Assembly (NCBI RefSeq): GCF_001747085.1
Contig: NZ_MDJD01000054.1
Coordinates: 992,001 to 1,056,000 of the forward strand
Origin: Flavivirga aquatica
Lineage (GTDB): Bacteria; Bacteroidota; Bacteroidia; Flavobacteriales; Flavobacteriaceae
Length of the DNA: 64,000 nt
Direction of reading: 5' to 3'
A program made the translations under genes and the position numbers. The notes under the pieces are model-generated. The model had not been told where the DNA came from, ran no database searches, and saw only the letters and a list, made by a program, of their open reading frames with translations. Position 1 is the stretch's first letter. Each line of letters opens with the position of its first letter. This document shows, piece by piece, positions 33,000 through 42,559 of this stretch.

Positions 33000-35900
33000 T
33001 TGTTTGCTCTTTTCAATTTAAACTCTTCTCTCCAGCTATATAATACCGGTACAATAAAATAAGAGGTAATATCTATAACCATTCCGCCAAATATTGGAAT
33101 TGCCATAGGTATCATAATATCACTTCCTTTTCCTGTGGATGTCAATACTGGTAACAGCGCTAAAATGGTAGTTACAGTAGTCATCAAACACGGACGAATA
33201 CGTTTTTCGGCTGCTTGTAAAGCGGAAGCTCTAATGCTCTTTTTATCAGAAGGTTTTTCACGCTCAAAAGTTTGCGTGAGGTATGTTGCCATAACGACAC
33301 CATCATCTGTAGCAATACCAAATAATGCTATAAAACCTACCCAAACCGCAACACTTAAATTGATAGTTTTCATATTGAAAAGGTCTCGCATATTCTCTCC
33401 AAACAAACTAAAATTGAAAAACCAATCTTGACCGTAAAGCCATATCATTATAAAACCACCCGCAAAAGCAACTGTTATTCCTGTAAAAACCATGAGTGAC
33501 GTAGTAACAGATTTGAATTGGAAATATAGAATCAAGAAAATAATAGCAAGTGCTAATGGAACGACAACAGAAAGCGTTTTTTCTGCTCGTAACTGATTTT
33601 CATAAGTGCCTGTAAATTTATAGCTGATGCCCTTTGGAACAGTTAATTCTCCTGAATCTATTTTCTGTTGAAATAAAGCTTGCGCATTTTCAACAACATC
33701 AACTTCTGCAAACCCATCTAATTTATCAAACAACACATAGCCAACTAAAAAGGTATCTTCACTTTTTATGACTTGTGGACCTTGCTCATACCGAATCGTC
33801 GCTAATTCACTTAATGGAATAGGACTTCCTTTTTCAACAGGAATATAGATGCCTTTTATATCTTCAGGATTACCTCGTAGCTCTCTAGGGTATCGCACTC
33901 TAACAGCATAGCGTTCTCTTCCTTCTACAGTTTGAGTAATAGCCATACCGCCAATTGCTACTTTCAGCACACTTTGTACATCTTCTATAGATACACCATA
34001 ACGTGCTATTTTTTCTCTATCAATATCAATAAGTAAATAAGGTTTCCCTACAATTCTATCTGCAAAAACAGCTTGCTCTTTTACACCTTCTGCTTGTTTA
34101 AGAATGGTTTCTAACTGCAATCCAAACGCTTCAATTTGTTTTAAATCTTGTCCTTTTACTTTTATTCCCATCGGTGCACGCATTCCTGTTTGAAGCATTA
34201 CCAATCTGGTTTCTATCGGTTGTAATTTTGGTGCAGAAGTAACTCCTGGTAATTTGGTAACTCTAACTATTTCATTCCAAATATCATCAGGACTATTAAT
34301 TTCTGGTCGCCAATTACGATAGAATTCGCCATCATTATCTTCGATAAGTTGAGCATGTATAACTTTTGTAAAAACAACATTTTCGGAATTATTAGGATTG
34401 GCGATAAATGTTCCATCTTTCAATTCAAAAGCACCATCATCGTTTACTTTGTAACGTTGTCTTTTTCCTTTTGAGTTACGCATGTATTCAGACTTATACT
34501 GAATCATGTTTTCGTACATAGATAAAGGCGCAGGATCTAATGCAGATTCTGTTCTACCAGACTTTCCTACTACGGTTTCAATTTCTGGAATAGTGGCTAC
34601 AGCCATATCCAATTGCTGAAGCACACGTTTATTTTCCTCAACACCTGAGTGTGGTAATGAGGTTGGCATTAATAGAAAAGAACCTTCGTTTAGAGATGGC
34701 ATAAATTCTTTTCCTGTATTGTTCATAATCCATCCTCCAGAAACAAGCACAGTTGCCGGAATAATTAAAAACAATAACTTGTTTGCTAAAGCCCAATTTA
34801 AAATTTGACCATAATACTTTCTGAAAATTGAAAATATTCCTAAAATTCCGAAGCAAATAATAGCTACAAAAATAAGATTGACTAAAATACTTCTGTCAAA
34901 GCCTAGTGGTCTCCAATATTCGGCAAGTAAAAAAATAATGGCAGTACACGAAATAATAATATTTACAAGATTGCTGTTTTTCTTATTTAGTTTACCCAAG
35001 ACTCCAAGTAAACTAGTAATACCAAAAGCAATTAAAATAATCCCTAACCAATATCCAGTAACCATAATTGCTATTCCAGCAATTATTAAAGCACCATTTA
35101 TGATGTATTTAAATGACTTTTTAAATGATGTTTTTCTGAATAAATAAGCTGCTAATGGTGGGATTAGAAATAAGGCAATAACCAAAGATGCTGATAACGC
35201 CATCGTTTTGGTAAATGCTAATGGTCTAAACAATTTTCCTTCTGCACCAATCATTGTAAATACAGGAACGAAGCTGATAATTGTAGTTAATACCGCAGTT
35301 AAAATCGCTCCAGAAACTTCGGCAGTCGCATTATAAACTACTTCATTCGTAGTTAACTCTGTACCATCTTCTCGTAATCGTAATTTGTCATCATCGAGAT
35401 GGCGAATCATATTTTCTGCGAGAATGACGCCTACATCTACCATAGTTCCAATTGCAATAGCAATACCAGAAAGTGCTACAATATTGGCATCTACGTTAAA
35501 CAGTTTCATGGTAACAAATACCATTAATACGGCGACAGGCAACAATCCAGAAATTAAAATAGAAGCTCTTAAATTGAAAACCATAACAATAATAACCAAA
35601 ATGGTAATTAATATTTCTAGTGTCAACGCTTCATTAAGCGTGTCTAATGTTTCTTCAATAAGCTCGGTACGATCATAGAAAGGAACAACTGTTAATTGAG
35701 ATGTTCGTCCATCTGCCAATACCTTTGAAGGTAATCCGCCTTTCAGCTCCTCAATTTGCGCCTTTACATTATTAATGACTTCCATTGGATTTGCACCATA
35801 TCGTGCCACTACAACACCACCAACGACTTCCGCACCTTCTTTATCCAATAAACCTCTTCGTGTTGCTGGACCTAATGATACTTTACCAATGTCTTTAATC

Positions 35901-36724
35901 TTAATTGAAGTAAAATCCTCTGAAGTAACTACAGCATTTTCAATATCTTCAACAGATTTCACATAACCCAAACCACGTACTAAATATTCAGCTTGATTAA
36001 TTTCTATAGTCTGCGCACCAATATCTTGATTACTACTTTTAACCGCTTTTACAATCTGGTTTAAACTAATGTTATATTGACGCATCAGCTCTGGATTGAC
36101 ATCCACCTGATACTCCTGTACATAACCACCAATGGAAGCGACTTCAGAAACACCGCTTGCAGTAGATAAAGCATATTTCACATAGTAATCTTGAATGCTA
36201 CGCAGTTCGTGTAAATCCCAACCACCAGTAACATTTCCATTTTCATCTCTACCTTCAAGAGTGTACCAAAATATTTGTCCCAAACCTGTGGCATCTGGTC
36301 CCAATGCAGGATTAACACCTTCTGGTAATAATCCACTTGGTAATGAATTGAGTTTTTCTAGAATACGACTGCGACTCCAATAGAATTCTATATCTTCTTC
36401 AAAAATGATATAGATACTTGAAAACCCAAACATAGAAGAACTACGAATGGTTTTTACTCCTGGAATACCGAGTAAAGAAGTCGTTAATGGATAAGTGATT
36501 TGGTCTTCTATATCTTGTGGCGAACGACCATCCCACTTTGTGAATACAATTTGTTGGTTTTCTCCAATATCTGGAATGGCGTCAACCGCTACAGGGTTGC
36601 TTGGCAAAAATCCTGTATCCCAATTAAAAGGTGCGTTTACAGTTCCCCATCCTACAAAAAGGACGAGTAACAGAACTGCTACGAGTTTATTTTCTATTAA
36701 AAATTTGATGCTTTTATTTAGCAT
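32996..36724 (-). CDS. cusA: CusA-type Cu(I)/Ag(I) RND transporter, extended form
   Basis: 1242 residues, about 200 more than typical CusA. The monovalent-metal signature GIAIAIGTMVDVGVILAEN is at 420-438. Periplasmic motifs include LVMLQTGMRAPMGIKVKG with methionines expected at the Cu path. Extra length comes mainly from hydrophobic segments around 540-640 that would add membrane helices, and from a charged periplasmic insert near 740-800 (KGKRQRYKVNDDGAFELKDG). First gene of the copper operon. No copper-responsive regulator lies next to it. Confidence 0.92.
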   Translation of the reverse strand: MLNKSIKFLIENKLVAVLLLVLFVGWGTVNAPFNWDTGFLPSNPVAVDAIPDIGENQQIVFTKWDGRSPQDIEDQITYPLTTSLLGIPGVKTIRSSSMFGFSSIYIIFEEDIEFYWSRSRILEKLNSLPSGLLPEGVNPALGPDATGLGQIFWYTLEGRDENGNVTGGWDLHELRSIQDYYVKYALSTASGVSEVASIGGYVQEYQVDVNPELMRQYNISLNQIVKAVKSSNQDIGAQTIEINQAEYLVRGLGYVKSVEDIENAVVTSEDFTSIKIKDIGKVSLGPATRRGLLDKEGAEVVGGVVVARYGANPMEVINNVKAQIEELKGGLPSKVLADGRTSQLTVVPFYDRTELIEETLDTLNEALTLEILITILVIIVMVFNLRASILISGLLPVAVLMVFVTMKLFNVDANIVALSGIAIAIGTMVDVGVILAENMIRHLDDDKLRLREDGTELTTNEVVYNATAEVSGAILTAVLTTIISFVPVFTMIGAEGKLFRPLAFTKTMALSASLVIALFLIPPLAAYLFRKTSFKKSFKYIINGALIIAGIAIMVTGYWLGIILIAFGITSLLGVLGKLNKKNSNLVNIIISCTAIIFLLAEYWRPLGFDRSILVNLIFVAIICFGILGIFSIFRKYYGQILNWALANKLLFLIIPATVLVSGGWIMNNTGKEFMPSLNEGSFLLMPTSLPHSGVEENKRVLQQLDMAVATIPEIETVVGKSGRTESALDPAPLSMYENMIQYKSEYMRNSKGKRQRYKVNDDGAFELKDGTFIANPNNSENVVFTKVIHAQLIEDNDGEFYRNWRPEINSPDDIWNEIVRVTKLPGVTSAPKLQPIETRLVMLQTGMRAPMGIKVKGQDLKQIEAFGLQLETILKQAEGVKEQAVFADRIVGKPYLLIDIDREKIARYGVSIEDVQSVLKVAIGGMAITQTVEGRERYAVRVRYPRELRGNPEDIKGIYIPVEKGSPIPLSELATIRYEQGPQVIKSEDTFLVGYVLFDKLDGFAEVDVVENAQALFQQKIDSGELTVPKGISYKFTGTYENQLRAEKTLSVVVPLALAIIFLILYFQFKSVTTSLMVFTGITVAFAGGFIMIWLYGQDWFFNFSLFGENMRDLFNMKTINLSVAVWVGFIALFGIATDDGVVMATYLTQTFEREKPSDKKSIRASALQAAEKRIRPCLMTTVTTILALLPVLTSTGKGSDIMIPMAIPIFGGMVIDITSYFIVPVLYSWREEFKLKRANK

Positions 36725-36782
36725 TGGCTTTGATTATTAAACAGTTAGACATTGGCGTTAGAAAAACACCGAATACAGCAAA

Positions 36783-36812
36783 TTATCCTTATGACATAAA
36801 GTCATAGGATAA
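36783..36812. other. Bulged hairpin between the HYC_CC_PP and cusA genes
   Basis: TTATCCTTATGAC pairs with GTCATAGGATAA (one bulge) around a 5-nt loop. It could be a weak terminator for the upstream gene (stop at 36833) or an operator for cusA; no T-run follows. Confidence 0.4.
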
Positions 36813-36832
36813 ATCAGTCTATTGTTTAAAAA

Positions 36833-37246
36833 TCAAATTAAATACGTCTCGTCAATTTTGTAGAGTTGCCTTATGACGAGTGGCGGTTTGTATTCTTCAA
36901 AAGAAGATACATTGTTATCTAAACCTTCAAAAAGGTTAATATAAGTATAAACAAATGAAGCGATGAATACTTGTTGTTCAAAAGAAATTTTGTCAACTTG
37001 TAATTGTAGTTCGTCTTGACCATCAACTACCAATTGTTCATCATTACAACAATTCTTTTTTGTAATAGAACAACCTTCAGTTGAAGAATTATCCATTTCC
37101 ATTCCGCATCCTTCAGCTTTATGGAACATAGCAGTTTCTACCAAAGTATCTCCACAATAATGCATACTGAGCGTAAATGACATTGTAGAGAGTAACACTA
37201 CAAAAGCCATTGCCAAAGACATTGCTTTATGGAATACTTGTTTCAT
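36833..37246 (-). CDS. HYC_CC_PP family protein
   Basis: 137 residues from the ATG at 37246 (MKQVFHKAMSLAMAFVVLLS); an ATG 10 codons earlier would precede the signal peptide awkwardly. After the signal sequence come the family's hallmark motifs: MHYCGD (HYC), KNCCND (CC) and YKPPLV (PP). The family is small, secreted and associated with copper resistance operons in Bacteroidota; its Cys, His and Met residues probably bind copper. It is transcribed ahead of cusA. Confidence 0.8.
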   Translation of the reverse strand: MKQVFHKAMSLAMAFVVLLSTMSFTLSMHYCGDTLVETAMFHKAEGCGMEMDNSSTEGCSITKKNCCNDEQLVVDGQDELQLQVDKISFEQQVFIASFVYTYINLFEGLDNNVSSFEEYKPPLVIRQLYKIDETYLI

Positions 37247-37335
37247 ATTGAGTACAAAGGTATAAAATTTTAACAACTCCTAAATTTTGTTTAACAGAAG
37301 TTTAGATATAAAACTGCAAAAAACAAATAACCAAT

Positions 37336-38439
37336 TTACCACTTACCCATTTTTGATAGCACCTTTTTGTACTTCAACATTTGGATATCGTCTTTACAAT
37401 ATGGATGTTCTAAAAGTTCTTTAAGTTTACCTATAAACTCTTTTGAAACAAACCCTTTTTTCTTTAAAACATCAAATAAAACGAGGGCTTGCTCTGCCCT
37501 GTATTTAGCTTTTTTCAAAAACTCTTCTCCATTTTCTGGGTTTTCATAATGGTTTTGAATATCAAAATGTTTATCAATATCTCCTTTGTATGCTACTAAT
37601 AAGTTTTCAGCATTCTGTTGTGTAACTCCATTTGTTGTAAATACATAGTCTCTGTCTTGAGTAAGTCTATTAATTCTCGTTTGTCCATCTGCGTAATCAT
37701 TAGGATGAATCTCTAAATAATGTGAACGATCCAAGGGTAAAGTAATAACTGCTTTGGGATCATATAAACCTTGAAATTTATTAGTTTCAAAATACCTAAT
37801 TGAAACTGGATTATCGCAAGTAATTATTGGCGCATTTGAATCTTCTATTTTAATTACATTTATTGTACAATCGTATTTGTATTTAACAAAGTTTCCCCAT
37901 TGTTCAAGATGGTTAACTAAAAAGGCAGTTCTTGAACGTTCATCGTACTGTTTTTTAACCTCCTCTATTTCATCAATATGAAATTCCATTTTCTCTCCAA
38001 ATAAATTCATTTTTATCAAACCATGTTCATTTGCTGTATGAGCTGCCCTATCAAAGATTTGTTTATTCATACCTTTTTGAAGATTTAAAATTCTTGGTGT
38101 ACGAAAATATAATGATAGACATACATATAGTATTTGAATTTTTTGCTCTTGACTAACTGTCAATACCTTTTCATCAACAAGTAATTTATATATTTTTGGA
38201 AACTCGCTATCAACATTTTCAGCATAATGTTTTTCTAAGGCGTATTTTACTTCATCTGATTCAGCAGGAATTGTATAAATGTTTTTTTCAAAACAAATAT
38301 CTTTTGTGCTTATTTGCTCTAAAAGCATACCATTGTCCATTTTATAAACATCGACAAAATAATTTCTTTTTCTTCCTTCAACTGAAAAGTTCTTTAAATA
38401 TGAACGTGGTATATAATGTTGCTTTATTGGATTTGACAT
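37336..38439 (-). CDS. DUF4238 domain protein
   Basis: 367 residues. The start NPIKQHYIPRSYLKNFS is the diagnostic beginning of DUF4238, followed by KDICFEKNIYTIP and, later, APIITCDNPVSIRYFE and ITLPLDRSHYLEI. The biochemical function is unknown, and these genes are often found singly in variable regions. Here it starts 4 nt after the preceding gene's stop and is the last of three tightly packed genes at the element's edge. I read it as part of the same system. Confidence 0.8.
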   Translation of the reverse strand: MSNPIKQHYIPRSYLKNFSVEGRKRNYFVDVYKMDNGMLLEQISTKDICFEKNIYTIPAESDEVKYALEKHYAENVDSEFPKIYKLLVDEKVLTVSQEQKIQILYVCLSLYFRTPRILNLQKGMNKQIFDRAAHTANEHGLIKMNLFGEKMEFHIDEIEEVKKQYDERSRTAFLVNHLEQWGNFVKYKYDCTINVIKIEDSNAPIITCDNPVSIRYFETNKFQGLYDPKAVITLPLDRSHYLEIHPNDYADGQTRINRLTQDRDYVFTTNGVTQQNAENLLVAYKGDIDKHFDIQNHYENPENGEEFLKKAKYRAEQALVLFDVLKKKGFVSKEFIGKLKELLEHPYCKDDIQMLKYKKVLSKMGKW

Positions 38440-38443
38440 TATT

Positions 38444-40129
38444 CTATTCTTTTGTTGAGACTTCTTGTTTCATTAAAACTCGCCACGTTAAAGGAAAAGG
38501 TTGGCTTTTGTAGTGCCTACTTGCAACGTGAGCAACAATATCGAAACTATGTTTAAAAATTTTAAAGTCCTTTTCTGGTCCGAAGAGTTCCATTTCTGAT
38601 ACCATTTCTTTTTTGTACTCTTCTACATTCTCGTATAGTGTTACAGAATGTTTTAGTGTTCCTTCGCCACGACTATAATCCTGAACACATATTTTATTTT
38701 CCATTTCTTCAAGTGGAAACCATATTTGTAAGTTCAAATCTGGAAAAAGTTCAGTAGGGATCTTGCGAACAAACTGATATAGGTCTTCATCCTTTAAAAC
38801 TAAAGTGTATTCTGCCAATATAAGAACTATCATTGAAGACTGAATTTCACATTCTTCATCTCCATTATGAATATCCACCAGCTTATCATAACTTTTTCTA
38901 AACAATGGGAAAAACTTATTTATTTTATATCTGTTATTAAAACCTAAAGTCATTTCAGAAATCCATTTTTTGGCTGGGTTAAAGTTTCTTGTAAAATTCA
39001 TTAAGTTAAGTGCTAAAGCTATTTCAATACTATGCACATCGTATTCTGGATATTTTGAAGGTGGATTGTTTTTTATAAACAAACATAATCCATTGCTAAT
39101 TGAAAGAGCACTTTGGTAATATGTTTGAGCATCCTCTTCATTACCTTCTCTATAATGGATTCTAAACTCTTGTATTTCCGTTAACCCTATTATTGCTATA
39201 ATTCCTATTTCTTCCCAAACATTAAGACTGTACTCTAGACTATTTCTGCTGTATTTATATATACTGTGCTCTGTTTTGTAATGTTTAGCAACTTTGTTAA
39301 AATAATAGACACCTATATTTCTTTTTAAAGAATGGGTTTTGTAAAATTCCTGTCTTACAAAATTTTTCTTCAAATGATTACCTTCTTGCATAAAGTGCCA
39401 GCTTAGTAACAAACATCGTTCACTTGCATAAATTGAAGGTTTCAAATTATTATTGTCTTGAGACCATTTATATATAATGTTAAGGCATAATCGTACCAGT
39501 CTTAACTTTTTTAATATTTGTCTTTTTTGTTTGGGTTGTTTGTCTAAAATTTTTTGAATCAGCGTATAGAAATGTGATAAATCATAATCAGGTAAATCTA
39601 AAAATGCCAAAGACTTTCTTAATAATGATTGATATTCTTGTGGAAATAGTTTTTCACTAACAAGATAGTCGTCAAGCATTGCAGTTATTTCCCCTGTACC
39701 CCAAAAATCATATTCAACAGCATCTGTAGTATTCTGGTCGATATATTGTGTCCAATCAACTAAAACATTTTGATTTATAACACCATTAGTACAAACTATT
39801 ATTTTTTTAGGAAGTTTTTTTAAACGATTTGTAAGTGATGTTGGAATAAACGTGTCTTTAATTTGGTTTAGAGTTGAGCGTATGGCGTTGACATCTCCAT
39901 CCCATGTGGTTCTTGTTAGATTACCTTGTTTTACAGCGAACAAAAACACCTTCTTAATACCATCTTCTGGATCTATACCTACAGCTGAAATATCTACACC
40001 AAATTGACGACCTTTCATTGGCTTTGATATAGTTGTGAATTTCATTCCAACTAGCAAATCAGTCAACAATGCATCAAGCTCTTTATCCTCTTTTAAAAGA
40101 TTAATATATTCACTCAGTAAAAATCTCAT
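38444..40129 (-). CDS. Unknown protein, possible PD-(D/E)XK-like N-terminus with helical repeats
   Basis: 561 residues. Around 40-72 the sequence GRQFGVDISAVG...VFLFAVKQGN resembles the core of restriction-endonuclease-like folds, with Asp46 and Lys67 in the right places, but the acidic residue two before Lys is Ala65. Further on, KKIIVCTNGVI and VEYDFWGTGEI suit the last strands of the fold. From about 190 on it is helical, TPR-like. Its start overlaps the 558-aa gene by 4 nt. A nuclease-type effector is an inference; the exact family is not recognised. Confidence 0.6.
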   Translation of the reverse strand: MRFLLSEYINLLKEDKELDALLTDLLVGMKFTTISKPMKGRQFGVDISAVGIDPEDGIKKVFLFAVKQGNLTRTTWDGDVNAIRSTLNQIKDTFIPTSLTNRLKKLPKKIIVCTNGVINQNVLVDWTQYIDQNTTDAVEYDFWGTGEITAMLDDYLVSEKLFPQEYQSLLRKSLAFLDLPDYDLSHFYTLIQKILDKQPKQKRQILKKLRLVRLCLNIIYKWSQDNNNLKPSIYASERCLLLSWHFMQEGNHLKKNFVRQEFYKTHSLKRNIGVYYFNKVAKHYKTEHSIYKYSRNSLEYSLNVWEEIGIIAIIGLTEIQEFRIHYREGNEEDAQTYYQSALSISNGLCLFIKNNPPSKYPEYDVHSIEIALALNLMNFTRNFNPAKKWISEMTLGFNNRYKINKFFPLFRKSYDKLVDIHNGDEECEIQSSMIVLILAEYTLVLKDEDLYQFVRKIPTELFPDLNLQIWFPLEEMENKICVQDYSRGEGTLKHSVTLYENVEEYKKEMVSEMELFGPEKDFKIFKHSFDIVAHVASRHYKSQPFPLTWRVLMKQEVSTKE

Positions 40130-41802
40130 TGTCTTCTTTTAAAATTTTGCCATAGTAACCGTTCTGTAGCTTGACCTATGGGGTCTATAAATTCTCCTCT
40201 TGGCATTTCGCCACTATGCGAAATAAGTGCTGGTGTCATCTTTTCGGTGTATTTGCCTTGGTATTTTGAAAATGTAGACTTTCCCGTTCTGTAATTGATA
40301 TTCGTAATCATACTTAAAAATGATGAACTTTCTGACTCACTATCTTTATAGGATTTATTAAATTTTCTATTCTGTATTTTATTATAATATATCATTCTTC
40401 TCTCTGAAGGCGCAAATTCTTTTAGGTTTTCTAGATCTGAGTACGCCTTGTATTTATCTTCCCCTTCATCAACAATATCTTTTATTATTTTTTTAAGTTT
40501 TCTATTGGCAGTCTTCTTTTTTAAATTTAAAAACTCAATAGTTGAATAATAATTAAAAATTAAGTGGTTAATAAATAAATCAGCTAAGAAAATTACAACC
40601 TCTTTATTGTCTACTTTTTGTTCGAGTATGGAATATATCAAAGATAAAGAGGTGTCTTTATCATAAACATAGGCAAGTATTTTGTACGTGATATATTCAA
40701 TATCGTAATCTGAAAAGTCCTTTATTAGAACTTCTGAAACCGTCAATCCTGATAAATCTCTCATATATCTAGCACTATTCATTTCAAAAATGGCAATATG
40801 AAAATTTGGATTGTCTTTATTTAACCAATTTGTATATAGCTTTTGGAAATCTGAATAAAAATCATCGCAAAGTGTATTCAGCAATTGGCTGAAATATTCT
40901 ATTTTTCTAGCATTTTTTGGACTTATCCCTACCCAATCTGTAATAAAACCAACTACCAAATCTAAATTGGTTTTAGCCACATTTTCCAATCGATAAGCCA
41001 ATTGATTATACGCTCCTGCATGTTCAAGGTCAATATGAAGTAGTAACGGAAGATATTTTTCAAATAGTTTCATTTCCTTTTCTAAATCTAGATTGTGATC
41101 TAAAAAGTAAATTAGTTCTAATTGAATGCTGATAGTTTTTATACTTGACAGTTTATCAATAATAGCTTCAGCATTTTTCAGTACATTTCTTTTAATTCTT
41201 ACTGTAAAGAAAATTGATGGCCATAACTCGGCTAGTGTTTCATTATTCGCAATATCATTTAATCGTTTATTAATCCAGCCGATAAAGGCTTTTGGCGTTC
41301 CTTTATCTAACAAATCTATCTTGGCTATAGATTGTATGCCAATTCTGCTTAGACTTAACTCAACATCGCTAATTAAGCTTTTGATTATAGTTATTGTAAA
41401 CTTTTGGTCCGATTTATACAAACCACAGATAATATCTGTTAGAGAATCATATAAATACGGATTCTGAACCTCCAATATATTTGCATAAATTTCTTTGCCA
41501 AAGGAACTATCCTCTTTTGATTGAATTTCTAGCGCTACTCTAAGGTCTCTATGTGCATAGTTGTTTTCTAGCTTTTTCAATAAAGCTGGTAATGCTTCAA
41601 TAAATAGGCTTCTATCAACTTTACTAATGTCCTTACAAAAATCTCTATATTCCTTCCACCAATTATCTGGCTCTTTGTTATTTAATAAGTCTTGTAGAAA
41701 TTGCAAATGAAAAGAATTAAATTTTTGACTAAAGTTAAAAAAGTATAGAAGCCAATGAGAAAAATTGCAAGGTATTTTTAATATTAATTCTCTATTCTTC
41801 AA
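40126..41802 (-). CDS. Unknown helical-repeat protein, first gene of the three-gene operon
   Basis: 558 residues. No signal peptide, no ATP-binding motif. The body is built of amphipathic helices in a HEAT/ARM-like rhythm (about 70-440), then a basic segment (KKKTANRKLKKIIKD) and a polar C-terminal part (SYKDSESESSSFLSM...RGEFIDPIGQATERLL). It could be a large sensor or scaffold. It overlaps the next gene by 4 nt (ATGA type), implying translational coupling. I do not recognise its family. Confidence 0.6.
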   Translation of the reverse strand: MKNRELILKIPCNFSHWLLYFFNFSQKFNSFHLQFLQDLLNNKEPDNWWKEYRDFCKDISKVDRSLFIEALPALLKKLENNYAHRDLRVALEIQSKEDSSFGKEIYANILEVQNPYLYDSLTDIICGLYKSDQKFTITIIKSLISDVELSLSRIGIQSIAKIDLLDKGTPKAFIGWINKRLNDIANNETLAELWPSIFFTVRIKRNVLKNAEAIIDKLSSIKTISIQLELIYFLDHNLDLEKEMKLFEKYLPLLLHIDLEHAGAYNQLAYRLENVAKTNLDLVVGFITDWVGISPKNARKIEYFSQLLNTLCDDFYSDFQKLYTNWLNKDNPNFHIAIFEMNSARYMRDLSGLTVSEVLIKDFSDYDIEYITYKILAYVYDKDTSLSLIYSILEQKVDNKEVVIFLADLFINHLIFNYYSTIEFLNLKKKTANRKLKKIIKDIVDEGEDKYKAYSDLENLKEFAPSERRMIYYNKIQNRKFNKSYKDSESESSSFLSMITNINYRTGKSTFSKYQGKYTEKMTPALISHSGEMPRGEFIDPIGQATERLLWQNFKRRQ

Positions 41803-41894
41803 TTTTCACAGAAAAATATAGTTTGAATTTTATTTCACATACTAAATAAAATCAAATTAAGTCAAATACTATTATGAAGAAGATAAATAGCTAA

Positions 41895-41915
41895 ATTCTG
41901 TACTTATTCTGTACT
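41895..41915. repeat. Tandem ATTCTGTACT direct repeat near the element end
   Basis: ATTCTGTACT occurs at 41895-41904 and 41906-41915, one helical turn apart, about 50 bp from the 3' end of the tRNA gene. Such phased repeats are typical of arm-type sites for tyrosine integrases; no integrase is in the window. Confidence 0.45.
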
Positions 41916-41928
41916 ATGTGAAATAAAA

Positions 41929-41955
41929 AAGCCTTTCAAGAAATTGAAAGGCTTG
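41929..41955 (-). terminator. Terminator after tRNA-fMet
   Basis: A perfect 11-bp stem AAGCCTTTCAA/TTGAAAGGCTT with a GAAA loop, followed on the minus strand by a T-run. It lies 11 nt past the tRNA. Confidence 0.85.
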
Positions 41956-41965
41956 ATTTTGCTAG

Positions 41966-42038
<73 letters not shown>

Positions 42039-42161
42039 ATATAATTTAAAAATAATTTACTTAGCTTTTAACTTTCGGTTCATAATGCCGACCAAATCAT
42101 TTCCGAATGCAAATATACAACCCTTTTTAGGTTTCTACAAGCATAAAATTAAAAAAAATGT
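42039..42161. other. Spacer between tRNA-fMet and the CPXCG remnant
   Basis: AT-rich, no gene seen. It must hold the tRNA promoter. Confidence 0.4.
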
Positions 42162-42340
42162 CTATTCGATGCTATCTACTTGAAAACCTAGTAATTCGGA
42201 ATCAAAAAAATGTAAAGAAATTTGAATAGAATTACAACAAAACTCACAATCTTCTATATAAGACTGTTCATTAATCGAATTATCTAACAGCATAGATATA
42301 TTTCCCAACAATAAGGACAAGTAAAATAATGTTCTAGCAT
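42162..42340 (-). pseudogene. Frameshifted CPXCG-motif cysteine-rich protein
   Basis: Two frames together give a full member of the small CPXCG family. Frame 1, from the ATG at 42340, reads MLEHYFTCPYCWE and then stops early (IYLCC). The adjacent frame continues ISMLLDNSINEQSYIEDCEF, then CCNSIQI up to GFQVDSIE and a stop at 42162-42164. The join is at about 42299-42302 (GGGAAATATATCTATG), where one base is lost or two are gained. The family has two CxxC pairs and is about 60 residues. Either a genuine pseudogene or a sequence error. Confidence 0.65.
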
Positions 42341-42349
42341 AAAATACTA

Positions 42350-42402
42350 TTAAAACGGAAAACAGCTACCAGTTAATAACTGATAGCTGTTTTCCGTTTT
42401 AA
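42350..42402 (-). terminator. Long palindromic hairpin
   Basis: A 19-bp perfect stem (42350-42368 with 42384-42402), topped by a second 5-bp stem CAGTT-AAT-AACTG. It lies downstream of the LRR gene and 9 nt upstream of the CPXCG start, so it probably ends the LRR transcript, although the T-run is poor. Confidence 0.6.
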
Positions 42403-42559
42403 TGAAAATTTATATAATTATCATTTTCAATATCTCTTTGTTACTTTTATTTTATTATAATATGTAAATTAAAGTATCATTTTTAGGTTTTTACAAAGCT
42501 TACGTAATTATTGGCAATTATATAAACTTTTTAAATGTTATAAAATGTAGATTTTTAAT

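Noticed and set aside
38444-40129. Firm label as a restriction endonuclease
   Set aside because: The acidic residue two before Lys67 is Ala, and no methylase is nearby; only a resemblance is claimed.
1-41900. Complete conjugative transposon
   Set aside because: No mating-pair (tra) genes or integrase are visible in the window; only mobilization and cargo genes can be supported.
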